From NCBI GenBank assembly GCA_940671915.1, contig CALNVZ010003426.1, forward strand, positions 13,895,912 to 13,959,911: DNA of 64,000 nucleotides, read 5' to 3'. The first letter of the stretch is position 1; every line of letters starts with the position of its first letter. Positions 38,064-53,300 of the stretch are shown here, one piece after another. This DNA is from Paracentrotus lividus (Eukaryota > Echinodermata > Echinoidea > Camarodonta > Echinidae). Under the pieces are notes generated by a model. It was not told where the DNA came from. It did not search any database and worked only from the letters and a program-made list of their open reading frames with translations. The translations under genes were made by a program, and so were the position numbers.

Positions 38064-41000
38064 TTCATTTCATTATTCTTGGAATGGAAGCCAAAGGGTA
38101 ATTGAAAGACTAAAACTTACGGCCTTCTCTAGTCTCTCCAGATATTCAGCTCCTTCTTCATCAATCTCATCCTCATCACTCTCCAACTCATCCTCCTCGA
38201 AGTCACTGTCATCCTCCTCTTCGTCAGAATCTTCTTCCTCTGCATTTGCGCGACCTAAAACAGGGTTCAATGAAATTCCATGACTCATGAAACAAGAATT
38301 GCTTGACCTGCTATGCTCAAGTCTAGAAATTTTCTTTATTTCCATGACTTTTCATGACCTTTTCATCAAAACATTCATTTTCCATGCCTTGAAAGTCATT
38401 GAAAATAACTAGCCAAATTCCATAACTCTCCAGGTTTTCCAGGACCCGTAAGAACCCTGTAAATAAAATAAAAAAGTCATAGAATCCATCTTATAAAGTT
38501 TCCCTGGTAAAAGCTTACTCCCATATCTTAATTAGTTCTACTGAATTATAATTATTAGTAAACTATAGTTACGTGAGACGTCACAGATGTGCTTTGGTAG
38601 GAGTTTGGTAGAATTTAGCATCAAGGTCTTTACGGCTACGATGTGTAAAAAGCAACAAGTTCTCTCTTTCCATTTCTAAGATTGTTCCATATAAAAAGCA
38701 CCAGAATATGAAAAAGATTATTCTTACTTTGATAAGAGCTAAATTCTTATTTTCATTCTTTTGGTCTCGAAAGGACGTTTAATAAAAAAGAAACATCAAT
38801 TAAACAGCGAGGAATAAACAGGATACGACTTACATTCGTAAGCTCTCTTGAGGCCTTTGAAGAGGAGCAGTAGTGATGGTAAGAATTGGTTGGCCATTTC
38901 ATTGACAACAGGAGGTCTGTTTGGTAGCGATAGCAGCATGCACATCCCCAGTACACACATCTTACGATCATGAAGCCTAGAGGGAAAAGGAGAAAATTTT
39001 TATGCACTTTCTGCTTTCAATTGGTCTAATTCCCACATTATCAAACAACACCACGGATAAATCTATTTTGTCTATTCAGGGGTGATATTCACTCTTGAAA
39101 AAAAATTATAGACATATTAGGGAACGAAGTGACCGACCGACTGGAAGAGGGTGTGGGAGTGGGGTGTCCCCCCTCCCACACAAGGGACTTTTTAGCATTT
39201 TGGGACTTTAAATTGTGCAATTTTGTGCATACCTGGAGGGGAAGAAAAAAAAAAATCGCAATTCCGATTTAAATCGCAGGAATATCACCCCTGTCTATTA
39301 CAGTGGAAACATGTTATAAAGAGATCTGATATAAAAAGATTCTTGATATAACTTATTGCTAGTCCCAGCTCTTTTTGTTTTTTTGTTTTTTACCCTGACA
39401 TAACGAGATTCCTGATATAACAGGGTCATTCCATGCCAATTCACCCAATGAAAGTGCAATTTTGCACCCTTCCGTCTCAGAATTTGCCAAAATGGTTACA
39501 CATAAAGTTTAACATTACCTTTCCATGAAACAAAAAAATTAGCGTAAACGGTCCGTCGGTTTCCGAGCTATTGGCCCGCCCTTTTTGATTCGTTTGGCAA
39601 AAATGGGGATGTGACCTTCCATTCAACAGCACAATGCGCCTGGACTGGTTGACCAATATTTTTTGAAACTGGTACCATTCAAAAGGGAATTCAGGAGAGG
39701 AATTCAAAAATGGTTATCAAAAATATTATTGGAGCAATTTAAAGTGCTATGACCTTTGACCTTTCCTTAACCTTGATTTTGACCCCCAGACGAATAATAT
39801 TTTTTACTTGATTTTTTATGTATGTAATTGTCAGTACAATATTAACATAACATGTAAAATATCTAGGATGATATTTTAATTTCTTCACCTTCAAAAACTC
39901 TTTTTAATGTAATTACAAAGTTACTGTTACCCCCACATACTGATATTTGTGTTGGTAATGTGTTGTACAAGACTCCATTATACATGAATACTTTCAAACT
40001 GAACTTAACATTACAATCAGATGCCATAATGTATTCCATATCTGTTGCTGATGCTTCAAAGATCTCAGGGATGTATCCAGTTTGGGACAGTAGAGCGACT
40101 ACATGTAGAAGCATTTTGTTTCTGTCAAAACCGCAGATTTCTTGATGATTTGTATGTATACCTATTGCACCCCAATCAAAAGGGCTAAACAAATGTCTCT
40201 ATTCATATGCAAATTGAGTCTACGTACATGTATACATTGTCAATATTTATAATGTTTCCTTTTTTACCTGAAATGTTTAGTTTCCTTTTTTTAATTTAAT
40301 GTAATTTAACTCAGTTTGGAAGTATTCAAGTAAGCCTATAATGGAGACTTGTACCACACATTACCAACACAAATATCAGTATGTGCGAGTAACAGTAACT
40401 TTGTAAATTACATAAAAAGAGTTTTAAAAGTGAAGAAATAAAATATCATCCTAGATATTTACATGTTATGTTAAATATTATACTGACAATTAACAACATA
40501 AAAATCAAGTAAAAATATTATTCGTCTGGGGGTCAAAATCAAGGTTAAAGGAAAGGTTCAAAGGTCATAGCACTTTAAATTGCCCAATAATATTTTTGAT
40601 TACCAATTTTTAATTCCTCTTTGAATTTCCTTTTGAATGGTACCAGTTTCACAAAAATTGGTCAACCAGTTCAGGCGTATTGTGCCGTTGAAATGGAAGG
40701 TCACACTCATTTTTGCCAAAACGAAACAAAAAGGGCGGGCCATTGCTCGGAAACCGACGGACCGTTTACGCTAATTTTTTTTGTTTCATGGGAAGGTAAT
40801 GTTAAACTTTATGTGTACCAAATTTGAGCAAATTCTGAGACGGTAGGGTGTAACCCATTGGGTGAATTGGCATGGAATGACCCAACAAGGTAATTTCCAT
40901 GGTCCCAAGGAGCTTGATAAACAAGTTTCCACTGCATTATTGTTATCTATTTTCCTTATGATCAAATCATCAGGACTAAGTCCAACTTGAGCTTCTTATA

Positions 41001-41347
41001 ATTTTGTCCAATTATTAAACAATCTACCACCGATTTCATCTACAATAGCTTTCACGATTTCGGCAAACGGTCATTTTGTTTGATTAATGGTTAATCTAAA
41101 TCAGATAGACTAAATGGTGTAAAAGCAAGTGGGTATTCAGGCATGAGACAGAGAAATATATAAAAAAAAGAGGAAAATTGCAACCAGTGAGGGAGCGTAG
41201 CCTCCTGGGGGTGGGTTCAGAAAATTTTGCAATTTTAGGTATTGAAAATTCATGACTTCTTTGGCTGCGACTTCGTAAAATCGTCAAATCAAACAATTGC
41301 CACTTAAATTGTTGCCCACATCTTTCTTACCATGGGACATGTCCGAT

Positions 41348-41380
<33 letters not shown>

Positions 41381-44300
41381 AAATCTGCAGAAATCCGCGG
41401 ATCCGTGCAGAAAAACCATTCCTGGTATTACACAGAATAAGCCTAGCTTAACTGGCATATAGACAAAATAAAAAATAGGCTAAATGGTACAGAGAAAAAA
41501 TAGTTATACGACCTTAGCTCGTTCCATCCACGTGTGGACTTTGATCCGCAAGGGCCGGCACTGGCGTCAATCCCAGGCAACGAGGACTGTTTCGTTACAG
41601 GTAAGGTCGCTATTGGTTATACAACAAACTAGACAAAATACAGAGACAAAAGTTTGCAAGGGACTATCCCACTTACCCTAAGAAACAATCTGTGTCTTTG
41701 AGCCATTGCTTGATGAACTGTACTGTGACTGCTTCGTTGGTGTTGGGTATCCTGACTTTATCTAATAGTTCTAGGAGTTTGAGTGGGTTGTAGTAGAGAG
41801 CTGATATGACCACTTGAAGGCACATCTGCCTCAGTTCTGTCGTCTTCACCTCCCTGGTCAGTCTGGCTAGGGCTAGCTCCACAAACAGTGGAACAGCCTA
41901 GTGGGGAGAAGAGAACAAATCGTGTTGTTACTTCATGATTTATCGAGTGTATTTGATGATGAATACATGTGTCAAGAGTTTTTGACCTGGCAATTCATCC
42001 GTAATACAGTCAACCTTGAAAAAGAAGAAGATTAGGAAATGGGGTGCCACCTTGTTAGGGAAAGCATCGCTGTGTACAGTCAATGAAAGGTTTAAAAATT
42101 ATAGAGGGAGGGGAAACATGTGTGTCCCCTGCACCCTGCCTGGATCTGACACTGGTTTTGTATAAATGGTGGACACAAAAGAAAAGGACCTATGTTTCAC
42201 TAGAATTTACCAAGTTGTACTCACATCATCTATTTGTCCCTTGTATTGAATGAGAACCACTTCTAGGAGTTTAGCTGCATGACTTTGAGCATCTTCATCT
42301 GTGTCTTCTGTTAATACCTGCACCACCGAACAGAATGAAGGAATGAATTAGTCAACATGCCTCAATGTTCAAACTCACTTTGCATGATGATGCAAACACT
42401 GTTATTTTTGTGTGATTAATGTTTGGGGCTTGAGCGGCTTCAATACATATCCGAGGGTTCTAAATTCTGTTTCAGGAAAATTAATCCCTGGACAATAACC
42501 CCCTGTAATACTATAACCTAGAAATAAGGTTAAGTGTGAGGGGGGAGGGGGGTAGTTGTCTTAGCACCCTCAAATTCAAGTTTTGAAACAATCTAAATCA
42601 CTGTTCACAGCATTTTTTTAAAAGCATGTTCATATCCCTGTTTTTAAATTGCCTGCCAATTTTCAAGCAAAATCTGTGAAAATTGCAGTAGACGGTTTTG
42701 TTGACAATTTAAAGCAACAAAAATATCATATTGTAATTAACAATATTTCATTTCTAACACTAAATTATTTTTGCAGTCTTCATATTACTGTTGATTCTGT
42801 ATGTGCAAGTGGGGATGATTTTTTTTTCTTTTTTACTTTAATAAGAAAAGAGATGTTACCTCAGTAGCAGCAAACCTATCTCACATTCAAATCCTCAATT
42901 ACCTTTTTACACATCTCATAGACGATGTGAAGATGTTTTGGTTGACTGACGAAGGCAGAAGGGTCAGTTGTAACGTAATTGTGAAGAGCTGGCATCATTT
43001 CTATAAAAATAAAAAAAAAATGAAATAAAAGTAAATAGGATGGGCCCTCTTTTGCGCCAGCCAGTTTTATACAGGCAAAGTCCATCCTAACATTAAGTTG
43101 GTGATAAAATGATATGAATATATTCATAAAATTAAGCAGTAGAAAAACATTCTTGGTGAAGGTTTCATTTTAAAAAATCCAACAAAGGATGAAACTAAAA
43201 TTAAAGCAAACGCCCAGTAATGAGGATATTGATTTGTGACTGTCATTTTGGCACATCAGACTTGGTAAGCTAGATTGTGAGAATCAAACATGTTATGATT
43301 CATGCTAACTTGTATCATCATGTAGTCGCCAAGAAACAATCCACTAATGACAAAACAATTCATGATTAACCCTCTCGTTACCAGGCACTTTTTCCAAAAA
43401 ACTGAAATCTCTCACTTCATTTTTCAAATTTTCAAAAAGATAAAGTCAATCAATACCCCTAGTGTTTGCATCCAAGTCAAAACTACCGTTCCCAGCTTTC
43501 CAACAGTATATAACTCAACAAGAAAGGGCGCTTTCTTGCAAAATGACAGTAAAATCAGTTTCCCTTGTCACCAGTGTTATGTGGTGCCAAAAGGCGACTA
43601 TGGTAATGAGAGGGTTAAGCATACAACACTTTTCATCTTGTTTTCAATATAAGCAGAAACATTTGAGATACAATGTACATAAACAAAGAAGGTCAGACAA
43701 AAATAAATTCCATGGATATAGCATTCACATAAAGTGAATATGTTTCAAAGATTTAATGATACATATCATCTTGTATTACCTGTAAGTAAACTAAATCAAA
43801 GTGAATTCATAAAATGCCTATATCTTACCAACAAAGAAGTCGAAACCATCAGCAGCAAAGGTTTCAAAGAGATAATAAAAGACTTCCCAGAGTGGAGGCG
43901 AAACGTGGGTACACGTCATACTGAAGATCAATGAAAATACTTCTTCATAGAAATCTGGATAGAAAGAAGCAAGAGGACATAAAGGATAATCTTCACTGTA
44001 TAATACAATAATACAATACTCTATATATATTTTGCAGGTTTTTTTTTATATTTTTGTTATGGATTTCGCAAGTTAACCAAAACAAGAATTTTCATTTCAA
44101 TACAAGACTGTTCTAATGAGATTCCATGGCATATGCTCCAGCGACAATTGCTCCGAAACAAATTCCATACACTAATTGAATTAATTCAAATCCTAGAATT
44201 AACACTATATCCCACCTTAACCAGAACCTAACATAAAACCTTATTGCAATGCTAACCCCATTTTTTTTAGACAAAATTACGCGCAGAGAAATTGGCGCAG

Positions 44301-47300
44301 GAGTAAATGTTGTGTCACCTGTAATGACAAGATCACAAAAATTGTGAAATTATCCACTCGTGACTTTCCATAAGAAAATGACGGAATATTATGTATTGAT
44401 GCTTGATAAACGAACATATCGTCTGTTGAGAGCCAGAAGGGCGTTATTGCATCTTAAAGATGTTGCGTTGAGAACCAGAAGGGCGTTATTGCTGTACAAA
44501 GTCAATGGTAATAGCGCCCTTCTGGTTCTCAACGGAACATCTTTGATCTGTAATATCGCCCTTCTGGTTCTCAGCCGACGATATGCACTTGGGATAATTT
44601 AATGTTTATATAGTCCAGTTAAGTTTTAGGACGGAAAATTCAGTATTTATTAGGGTAAATAGACCCCTAGATCTGGACCTAGCCACATCTGCTTCCTCAG
44701 TCACGTGATGCAACAACTAGACTAGGACACTTTCTTTTTTTGTGATGCACGATACAGGTACATCCACAGTGCGTGCACTCACCTATTACATGATTCCTCA
44801 GCACAACGCCAACTACCTGAAGAATTTTCTTTTCCAGCTCCAGAACAATCTATTTATTGAAGGGATAAACCTTAAATGATTTAGAAATAAATATATATAT
44901 TTTTGCTAATAATGTAGGATATATGTAAAAGTAAAAGCATTACAAGTAATGAAATGCAAGAAAGAGATCGTGAATCATTTTATCGGGTAGTATATCATTA
45001 TCCTAAGGCTATATGAATGAAAAATGCCTATGTAAAAAATTAAGAAAATGTGTGATAGAGAAAAAAAGAAGATGAGTACAGGATTGCACTATATACAATC
45101 ATTTTAGTAGGATTTAAGAGTTGAATGAACTAGATAAATTGACTTGTGAGTAAGGGTGAGTTGTAAAAAAGTAAATAAATTGAGTTGTAGGGTTAGTAAC
45201 AGTGAGTTGTATAAAAGTTTATAAATAGTTTTCGGTTGTAAAAGAGTAAATAAATTGAGATCATGGTACCTCTTCTTTGTCTTCTACTACATTAAGGATT
45301 GTCTCTATGGTATTGAGGATACCCATAGCTGTGATGGCTTTATCATCCGTTGCATCGTCACTGTTGATAACATTGGAAAAGGTGTCCGCCTGAAATGAGA
45401 ATGCAAAGATTATTAGTGAGCAAACAATTTATTTTGTGTTTGACAGGGTAATTCACTCTTCAGAGCTCCATGTTCATGCCACAATGGTCTATTTTACAGA
45501 ATGTATGTTAAAACAAACATAATGATCACTTGTAGCGCTGAAAAAGCAAAGGGCTGTTACAGGCAATCTCAGGAGAAAGCTGGGTTAGGATAGATCGAGG
45601 GCTAAAGCATTAACCCTTTAGCACCTAGAAACTGCGTGAAAAGTGTCTGCTAACTCCCTAGCGGAAATGGTTTTGCTGCGTTTGAATTAGGGTGTTTCAA
45701 AAAGAATTACCCATAAAACTTTTTTTTTTTGGTGTAGAATTGGACAGGAAACATCCCATGGGTAATGCACAACAAGTATGGGCATGTTTTATCACATATT
45801 TCTGATATTATCCTGATATTATCCTGACATAAAATAAGGGCGGTTTAGTGAGTAAACTGAGGGGCGGATTCTGGCGGTTTAGGTGCTAAAGGGTTAAATC
45901 TGATTGAGGTCTTGATTTTCTCCAAAGTTAGATTAGACAAATCAGAAGTGCATGTTGAAATAAGTGCTGTAGCATCGTCCAAGTTGCTTCTTCAATAGTA
46001 CATATGACAATGAGTCTTTTGTTAATAGGAACGTTGAAAAATGCGAGAAATAAAAACATTTGACTTGACTGAGAAATTTGTGCTGTCCAAAAATTTGTTA
46101 TAAGTCTTAAGGGTCTGTATGACTAAAAGAGTTATGGTGTACAAGTTAACGGGCCTTATGCAAATTCCAGGTGATTTTACCATGATGAGTTCTACGTTTC
46201 TGGACCCTAACTAACATTGCTAAATGTACTGGGGATGTCTAATGACTTACTAAATGTGTTGTGATGTCGACAGCTATAGGGATGATCTCATCACCGTACG
46301 TACAGATGAGTTTCTGCATGACGTTGGTTAGATCATCATTCTCTGTTTCTCTGATGACAACCAGAAGAGCTAAATAGAGAGAGAGAGAAAAAATCGAAGG
46401 TAAACATAAATAACAGTTCCAAGAATTGACAAAGTTGTTTGGAAGCATGTTTAGTTGAATAATGTTGAGTCCTGGGGGGCATTTCATCAAAGGACTTGTC
46501 GGACGTTTTATCTGACAAATTTGCTCTCAGCCAATCAGAAGCAAGCATTTCAGTAGCTTATAACAGTTTGTCAGATAAAACGTCCGACAAGTCCTTTCAT
46601 GAAACGCTCCCCTGAAGGCATTTCAAAACTTGATATCGAAACAACTAATTGGCTTTCACCAGTTCCCCATATATAAATTCTATAAATTTATGTCCTTTTT
46701 TCATGTTTTTTTTCCTGATAAAGGAATAGATCTATTTCATAGAGGCATTTATAAACACCATACATGTAGGTGAAATTCTATTCTCCTGAAAATTTGCAGT
46801 TTACTTCCATTACACAACAAATGAGAGAGCAGATCACAAGTGACGTCACAAAATCAAAACTTGAAATATAATTTCTTAAGTTTGTATTGTTGTTTTATTC
46901 ATTGTCATTTAAATTTTATCTATTCATTTTTTTTTTTTTGTTTTTAAGGGGGAGTGTGACCTTTTCATTCAAACTTGCACTCATGTTCATGTTGTTTTTT
47001 TTTAATAACAATTGAATTCCAGGATGAACTTTTCCTTTAAATATAGCTTCTTATGACCTACCTTCAATGACCTCTTTGACATGAACCTGCATAAGTTCTT
47101 TGCCCTTATCATGACTTGAGATGAGCATTTGAAGAGCGAAGGCAGACTCTACTCTCACTGGCATATCACTATCACGAACCAAGCACTGCCTGGTCAGGTC
47201 TAAAGCTCTCACAAGGTTCGCTTCAGAGCGGAATTTGATCTCGCTGAAAGAGTGTACCACCCAGTTAGCCTAAAAATAGGGGGGGGGGGAGTTGGTAAAA

Positions 47301-50300
47301 TAAAATGTTATGTCTCATCCTGCATTTACATTTTTGAATGTATGTAAAAAGTTATGAACAAAAAAAAAAGGGAAACCTATTTGAGCTCATGGAAGTGTGG
47401 ATCATCCAAATAGCTCAGGAAGCAAGAACATACAAATTTTTTCATTTTCTCAAAATTTGAAAAAATATTACTCTGTCTCGTCGAAATGAGGGCTGGGACA
47501 AAGTTCCCTTCACCTCAGACTTTTATTTACAAGTTGGAGATTGGGCAATTATTTTATGACATCAAATATAACACAATAAAATTATATTTTTAGTTGTGCT
47601 GTTGGGCGGAGGGTGGGGGGGGGGGTGAGTTCAATTTGGGCAAGAAATAAAGAGGTTTTGTTACAATGCAAACATTTCTGTACATCAGACTTGGTAAGCT
47701 AGATTGTGAGAATCAAACATGTTATGATTCATGCTAACTTGTATCATCATGCTGTACCCAAGATAAGACAGTAAAACAGGAGCAGAATGACAGGCTAATC
47801 ATTTTACTGTTTGTGGTGGCCTTTAAACAGCTATAAGAAGGCTTAATTATTACAGTGCAGTAATTAAGAGAAAATTCCAGTGATTTAGAAAATCTTTTTT
47901 GTTTTTCTCTTATGGTAAAAACTCCTTTTTGGGCCAATTCTAAAATAATACATGTGAAAATGCTCAGGACTTCCAAGCTCAAGCTCAAATTGGTTTTCTG
48001 GCTCTTTGAGACATCACTATTTCATAGCCCACTCTGCTTACTATGATGTTTGTACGTTGTCAACAATTGAAAAAAAAATAAAATAATACAGATGAAATAC
48101 TAAAACCAGAAATTTTTCCATGCACGATGTCTTTGCAAATTTCGCGAGTGGGCAAGATATATGCTAGTACGAATAGTCAAAGGTTAGCAATTCTCGAAAG
48201 TTTCATGCTGCAAAACATAAAAATTATCACTAATTTTATTATTTACAATAAAGAATTATATATTTGCCTACTTTGCTATTCGTCCTCGAATCGCCTACCG
48301 ACCGATACTTTGACCCCGAAAATTTTTGCTCTATTGTTTCCCTATGATTCCCCCCCCCCCTGCAACATAAAGGGCGCCCTCCTACGATAAGGCTACCCGG
48401 CAAAAAGCCTTCCCAGAATCCTCCTCTTTTCTCATCGGCCGCCGCTGAGCTAAGTAACCTCGAAAAATTGCTTCCGCAAATTGGTCTGAATTTCACTTTT
48501 TACGTGAATTTTTGGTGTTTGTTTTTGTGGGTGTTTGCTTCTAGTTGTCTTCTCTGACTTCTAGATTGTTGTTACCAAAATTGGGTGTTGTTTGGTGGCC
48601 GTTTTCTGAGATATTTCTCTTGGTTTACCGCGTAGATTCGCAAATATTTCAGGTTTTACAGTAACTTACCCTTGCTCTCATGTAGCCTTGGGGACTCTCG
48701 AATTCTGGGAAGATGTGAGCAACAAGCATGGCCTCCATCTGGTCCTTGTAGATCTTTTTCTAAAAACAATAATAAAAAGGATTTGATCAATTTCAGAAAC
48801 TTACACATTCAATTAATATTCAATTATATTCAATTATATTATTAGTATTACATTAATTAATTCCTATGTCTCAACTAAATTATAACATGTTCTTCTTATT
48901 GTCAGCTCTCTTTTACATTATGATTGGTTCCCCTATAAATGAAGCATTACAAATCCTAAAAAAGCCACTTGCAGTTTGGTAATTTCATGGCAGGAGCAGA
49001 AACAGAGCCCATCTCCCCCCCCCCCCCCCCCCCCCCCCCCTCCCCCCCAAAAAAAAAAATATATATAAAAAAAATTAATAAATAATAATAATAAATTAGT
49101 AAATAAATAGATTTAAAAAGAAATATTAACAAAAACAATTTTAAAAAAACAAACAAACCAACAAAAGAAAAGAAAAGAAAGGATGAAAAAATAAAGAAAA
49201 TAATAACATGGCTAATAATAATACACAATCCATTCCTCTATTGACAACATCATTTTACCTTTAAAAGGATTTCTGCCAGGGTTCCGATCATATGGAGGGC
49301 GCCATCTTTCTTCCGTGGATCTACGTTGGGTTCGGTGATGACTTGCATGCAGAAGCCCATGGTCTTAGAGAGGACTTCTTTCCTCTTGCTAGCGCTGGAG
49401 TGGAGAACGGTCTGAGCGGCAGTCACAGGAGAGATGAAGTCTTCAAAAACATCTGCAATTCCAACAAAAAAATACAAATCTTAATGAGGTTTCATGTTAC
49501 TTTTTGATAATGACAAGACCCGATTTTGGAAAGTGCTCAATCAGGGGAGCATTTCATAAAGGGATTTGCCGGATGTTTTATCCGACAAATCCTATTATAT
49601 TCAACAGGTACAATAATAACAGTGCTACTCAGCTAATTAAAATCTAGTAAAGATGTCAGACCTGACAACTTGTCACACGGGAAATGTTGCTGAAATGCCA
49701 CCCTGGTTCCATGGCATTTCTCTGGGTATGGGAGCAATTGCCTTGTAGTGAATCCCTAACACTTATACAGTGCATCCAAGAAAAAAAAAGTAAACCCAAA
49801 TTTGAGAGCCTCATACTAAAATATTATAGCTTGTGTGACCTTGAAATTTATTTCATAAGGAGCAACTCATATCCTATTCAATAATACCAAACTTATACCT
49901 GTGTTGTGACAGATGACTAGGCAGTTGGGCTTTAAAAAAATAAGCGTAAAAAGTGCCCCGTACCAAGTTTGAGCAAAAGCGGCCCTTGCATTTCTATAGT
50001 CCAAGTAATCCTTTGTTCCTAATGAATGGGCTCAGGAAGGCTGACCTCAAATAAACAATGAATGATCAGAAAGCCAGTGCTGCTTCTGAGAAAATGTGGT
50101 ACAACTGGTTTCTGACCAAAGTTTTCAAAAACTTGAGTGTTCAGTCATCCATAACAGGACAGGTATAATTTTGGCATCACTGGATAGAATATGACTTACT
50201 CATTGTCATGATATAAAAATTAATGACACATGAGTTATACAATTTTTATACTAGCCCCTCAAAGTTGGGTTTACTTTTATCTGGGATGCACTGTAGAGTG

Positions 50301-53300
50301 ACAACTTCAGCCCTCTACCAATCATCATAAACCCCCTAAACCTGTCGGGACCCTAAACTAAATCATTATCTCAGACGAAGTAGAAGAACGGAGCAAATAT
50401 TGGTGAAATGTTCAGTGTTGGGTGGACGTAAGACATAATATTAGTGTAGAGATTGAACTCAGAGCATATGATGCAGTATTTGGTACCCTGGGGTACCAAC
50501 TAAAAATCCGCCATTTTGTTGAATTATTTACTTAATTTTTAGCGCTGTACCCTGGGTTACCATACTGTCCAAAATTGTATATAAATGTATGAGTAGTTAC
50601 TATAATAAGCTAAATTTGTACTATTATTGTCATTAGATAGTATTAAAGAAGGAAAACAGACGTTGTGATCATTGTCGCACCGATCATACCACCATGAAAT
50701 TAATACTCGGCGTGAAAACACGGTATAACTGTACGCTAATAGACGCGAGAGGGCGCTGCACAACACGGTACCCCGGTGTACAGCATGGTGCATCATATGT
50801 CCTAGTTCATCATACAATGAAAACTTGTTATAAAGAGATCCGATATAATGAAATTTTTAATATAACAAAGTCATTTTGCTGGTCCCAGGTCTCTGTATTC
50901 TAGTTATTTTATTGTTTATTTTTACCCTGACATAAAATACAACATGGTTACAGGAACCACATTATAACCAAGGCTCCACTGTACTACTCACCAAACTTGA
51001 GTCTGATATATTCATATGGATCATCCCTCCACAGCTCATCATCTTCATCAGTATAACACATCAACGGGAATAACACATCTTGGATCATCGTCTGTCAAAA
51101 AAAATTAAATTTAAAAAAAAAACAAAAAAACATGGAGATATCAACTATGAACAGCAAAATCAAAATTAATGATCAATTGTTCTAGTTGGTCTTGTGCTTT
51201 GTTTATTACTCTTTCTAATCTTCACTTCTAACAAAAATTTACATATCAACTTGAACAAGTCTTGAAGAAAATTTGTGAGTGTTGCATGTAGTTTATTAAA
51301 TGTTTGTTACAGCAACTAAAATATTATATTTACAGGGTTTATGTTTGACCATAAGCTTGGTACATCAGACTTGGTAAGCTAGATTGTGAGAATCAAACAT
51401 GTTATGATTCATGCTAACTTGTATCATCATGTAGTCGCCAAGATTAATCATATAAATTAGGTCTCCCTTCTTTTTTTCCGATGTAGTGAGCCTTTAGGTA
51501 CACCGGTCCAATCTTAATAAGACCAGATATATTCCAATCGAGTTAAATGATAGTATTGATTTGTTATTTTTTATTACATAACATAGAAAGATAGACTTCC
51601 TTCCTCGTTAGTGTTGTAGCCCAGTCATTAGTACGATAAGTTGTGAACTTACATCAATATGAGGCTTGAGAACCTTCCATGAAAGACCATGACTCACTCT
51701 GACAAAGGGAAAAAGAAAAGGTCAATGATACCATATTTCACTTTCTAGAAAAAGTCATCATTTCATAGTGATTTCATAATAATGGTGGCTTCTTAAAGTG
51801 ACACCATTGTTCTAGTCATGACATTGAAATGTGAAAGACACCGTCTAAAAGTGATTTGGAAAGGTTGATAACAGTTCAATTAAGCATTATTTTGCACTGC
51901 GAGGCTTTGGAATGGACAAAATGATAAGAAATTAACCTAATCCAGCTTTGAGTCACATGGACTTACACAAAAATGCATATATATAGCAGTACAAAAGGTT
52001 CGGGACCCAAACATTCAGCTGTTTTGGTATATTTTAGGTCATATTATGACTATCAGGGCAATAGAAGAGCAATCTTTTCTTGTGGAGCTTTTCATCATGA
52101 TATTCTTCCCAAATAGTATGAAAATAGCATGAAAGCTTACAATAATTTTCTTTATCTTTCCACACCTTCCCACTGCACTAGATTCCCTTTAACTCCTAAT
52201 ATAAAGCACATGCTGTAGTCTGATTTACTCATCATTACCCATTATTTCATTTTGACCGGTTCCCCTATTTCATTTATTTATTGTATTTTTTTTTTTCAAG
52301 CAGCCAAGTATGTATGGCTAAAGTATATTGGGTACCCATTTACACCTACATGTAGGTACAGGGATGCCAGTTGGTTTTACCCACAGGGCCTGAAAAAGCC
52401 CAAACATATTTAAACCCCATGCATGCTGTACAATAACCAGTCTGAAAAAGCCTGAAATGGGAAGGTGCCAGGGCCTAAAATCAGGCAAAAGCCTGAAAAC
52501 TGGCATCCCTGTAGGTAGAGTGAAGCAAATGTAGGTAGAAAGCCTTTATAATAGAGTAATTTGTACACTACCGGAAAAGAAAGTCTCATTTGCCGCCTCA
52601 AGATTGGTTTTAACAAAAGAAGAAAATATAGAGACAAATTTTATCAAACATTTGGAGAAAGATTAGTAGATTATAAAGTTTTCCAGTTCTATTCAATCAA
52701 ATAGAATTAGACAAACTCCACTGTGACCGGTTCCCCACTTCTTTCGTCCCAAAAAAGTTATTTCCAACAAAGGGTTATTATTTTTCTTTTTGTTTTTTTT
52801 TTGGCTACATCAGACTTGGTAAGCTAGATTGTGAGAATCAAACATGTTATGATTCATGCTAACTTGTATCATCATGTAGTAGCCAAGAAATGAGAACAGA
52901 AGAATTCTAGTCAAGGATAAGCACACATCCAATATGCCCCATATCAAGGTGTACTGTCGAATTGCAGAGATTATTTTAAATTATCAATTTTTGTATAATT
53001 CTTATTTTAAAGCCAGTACGAACTAGCAGCCTTGTATAGCACCACCTCAAGTCCTCAACTACTCAATTCTCCCCTGATTCCTTACCCATTATGCAACATC
53101 CTGAGCAGTGTGGTCTTATAATACAGACACAATCGAATGACAACACACTAATTCAGTTCTCAATACATTCATACCCCAATAATAATGTTAACAAGTTGCT
53201 AAACAAGTACGTTTCCCCTCAAAAATTTTTAGATTCCTTGATACGAATAGAATTAAAGGCTATTTTGGTCACTCCAATCTTAACAATAATCTCAAAAGGT

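Noticed and set aside
37666..38101. Plus-strand Ser/His-rich ORFs, up to 135 codons
   Set aside because: The same microsatellite read on the other strand.
39863..40192. 109-codon minus-strand ORF
   Set aside because: It spans an arm and loop of the long fold-back element; no domain recognised, and the arm is non-coding in its inverted copy.
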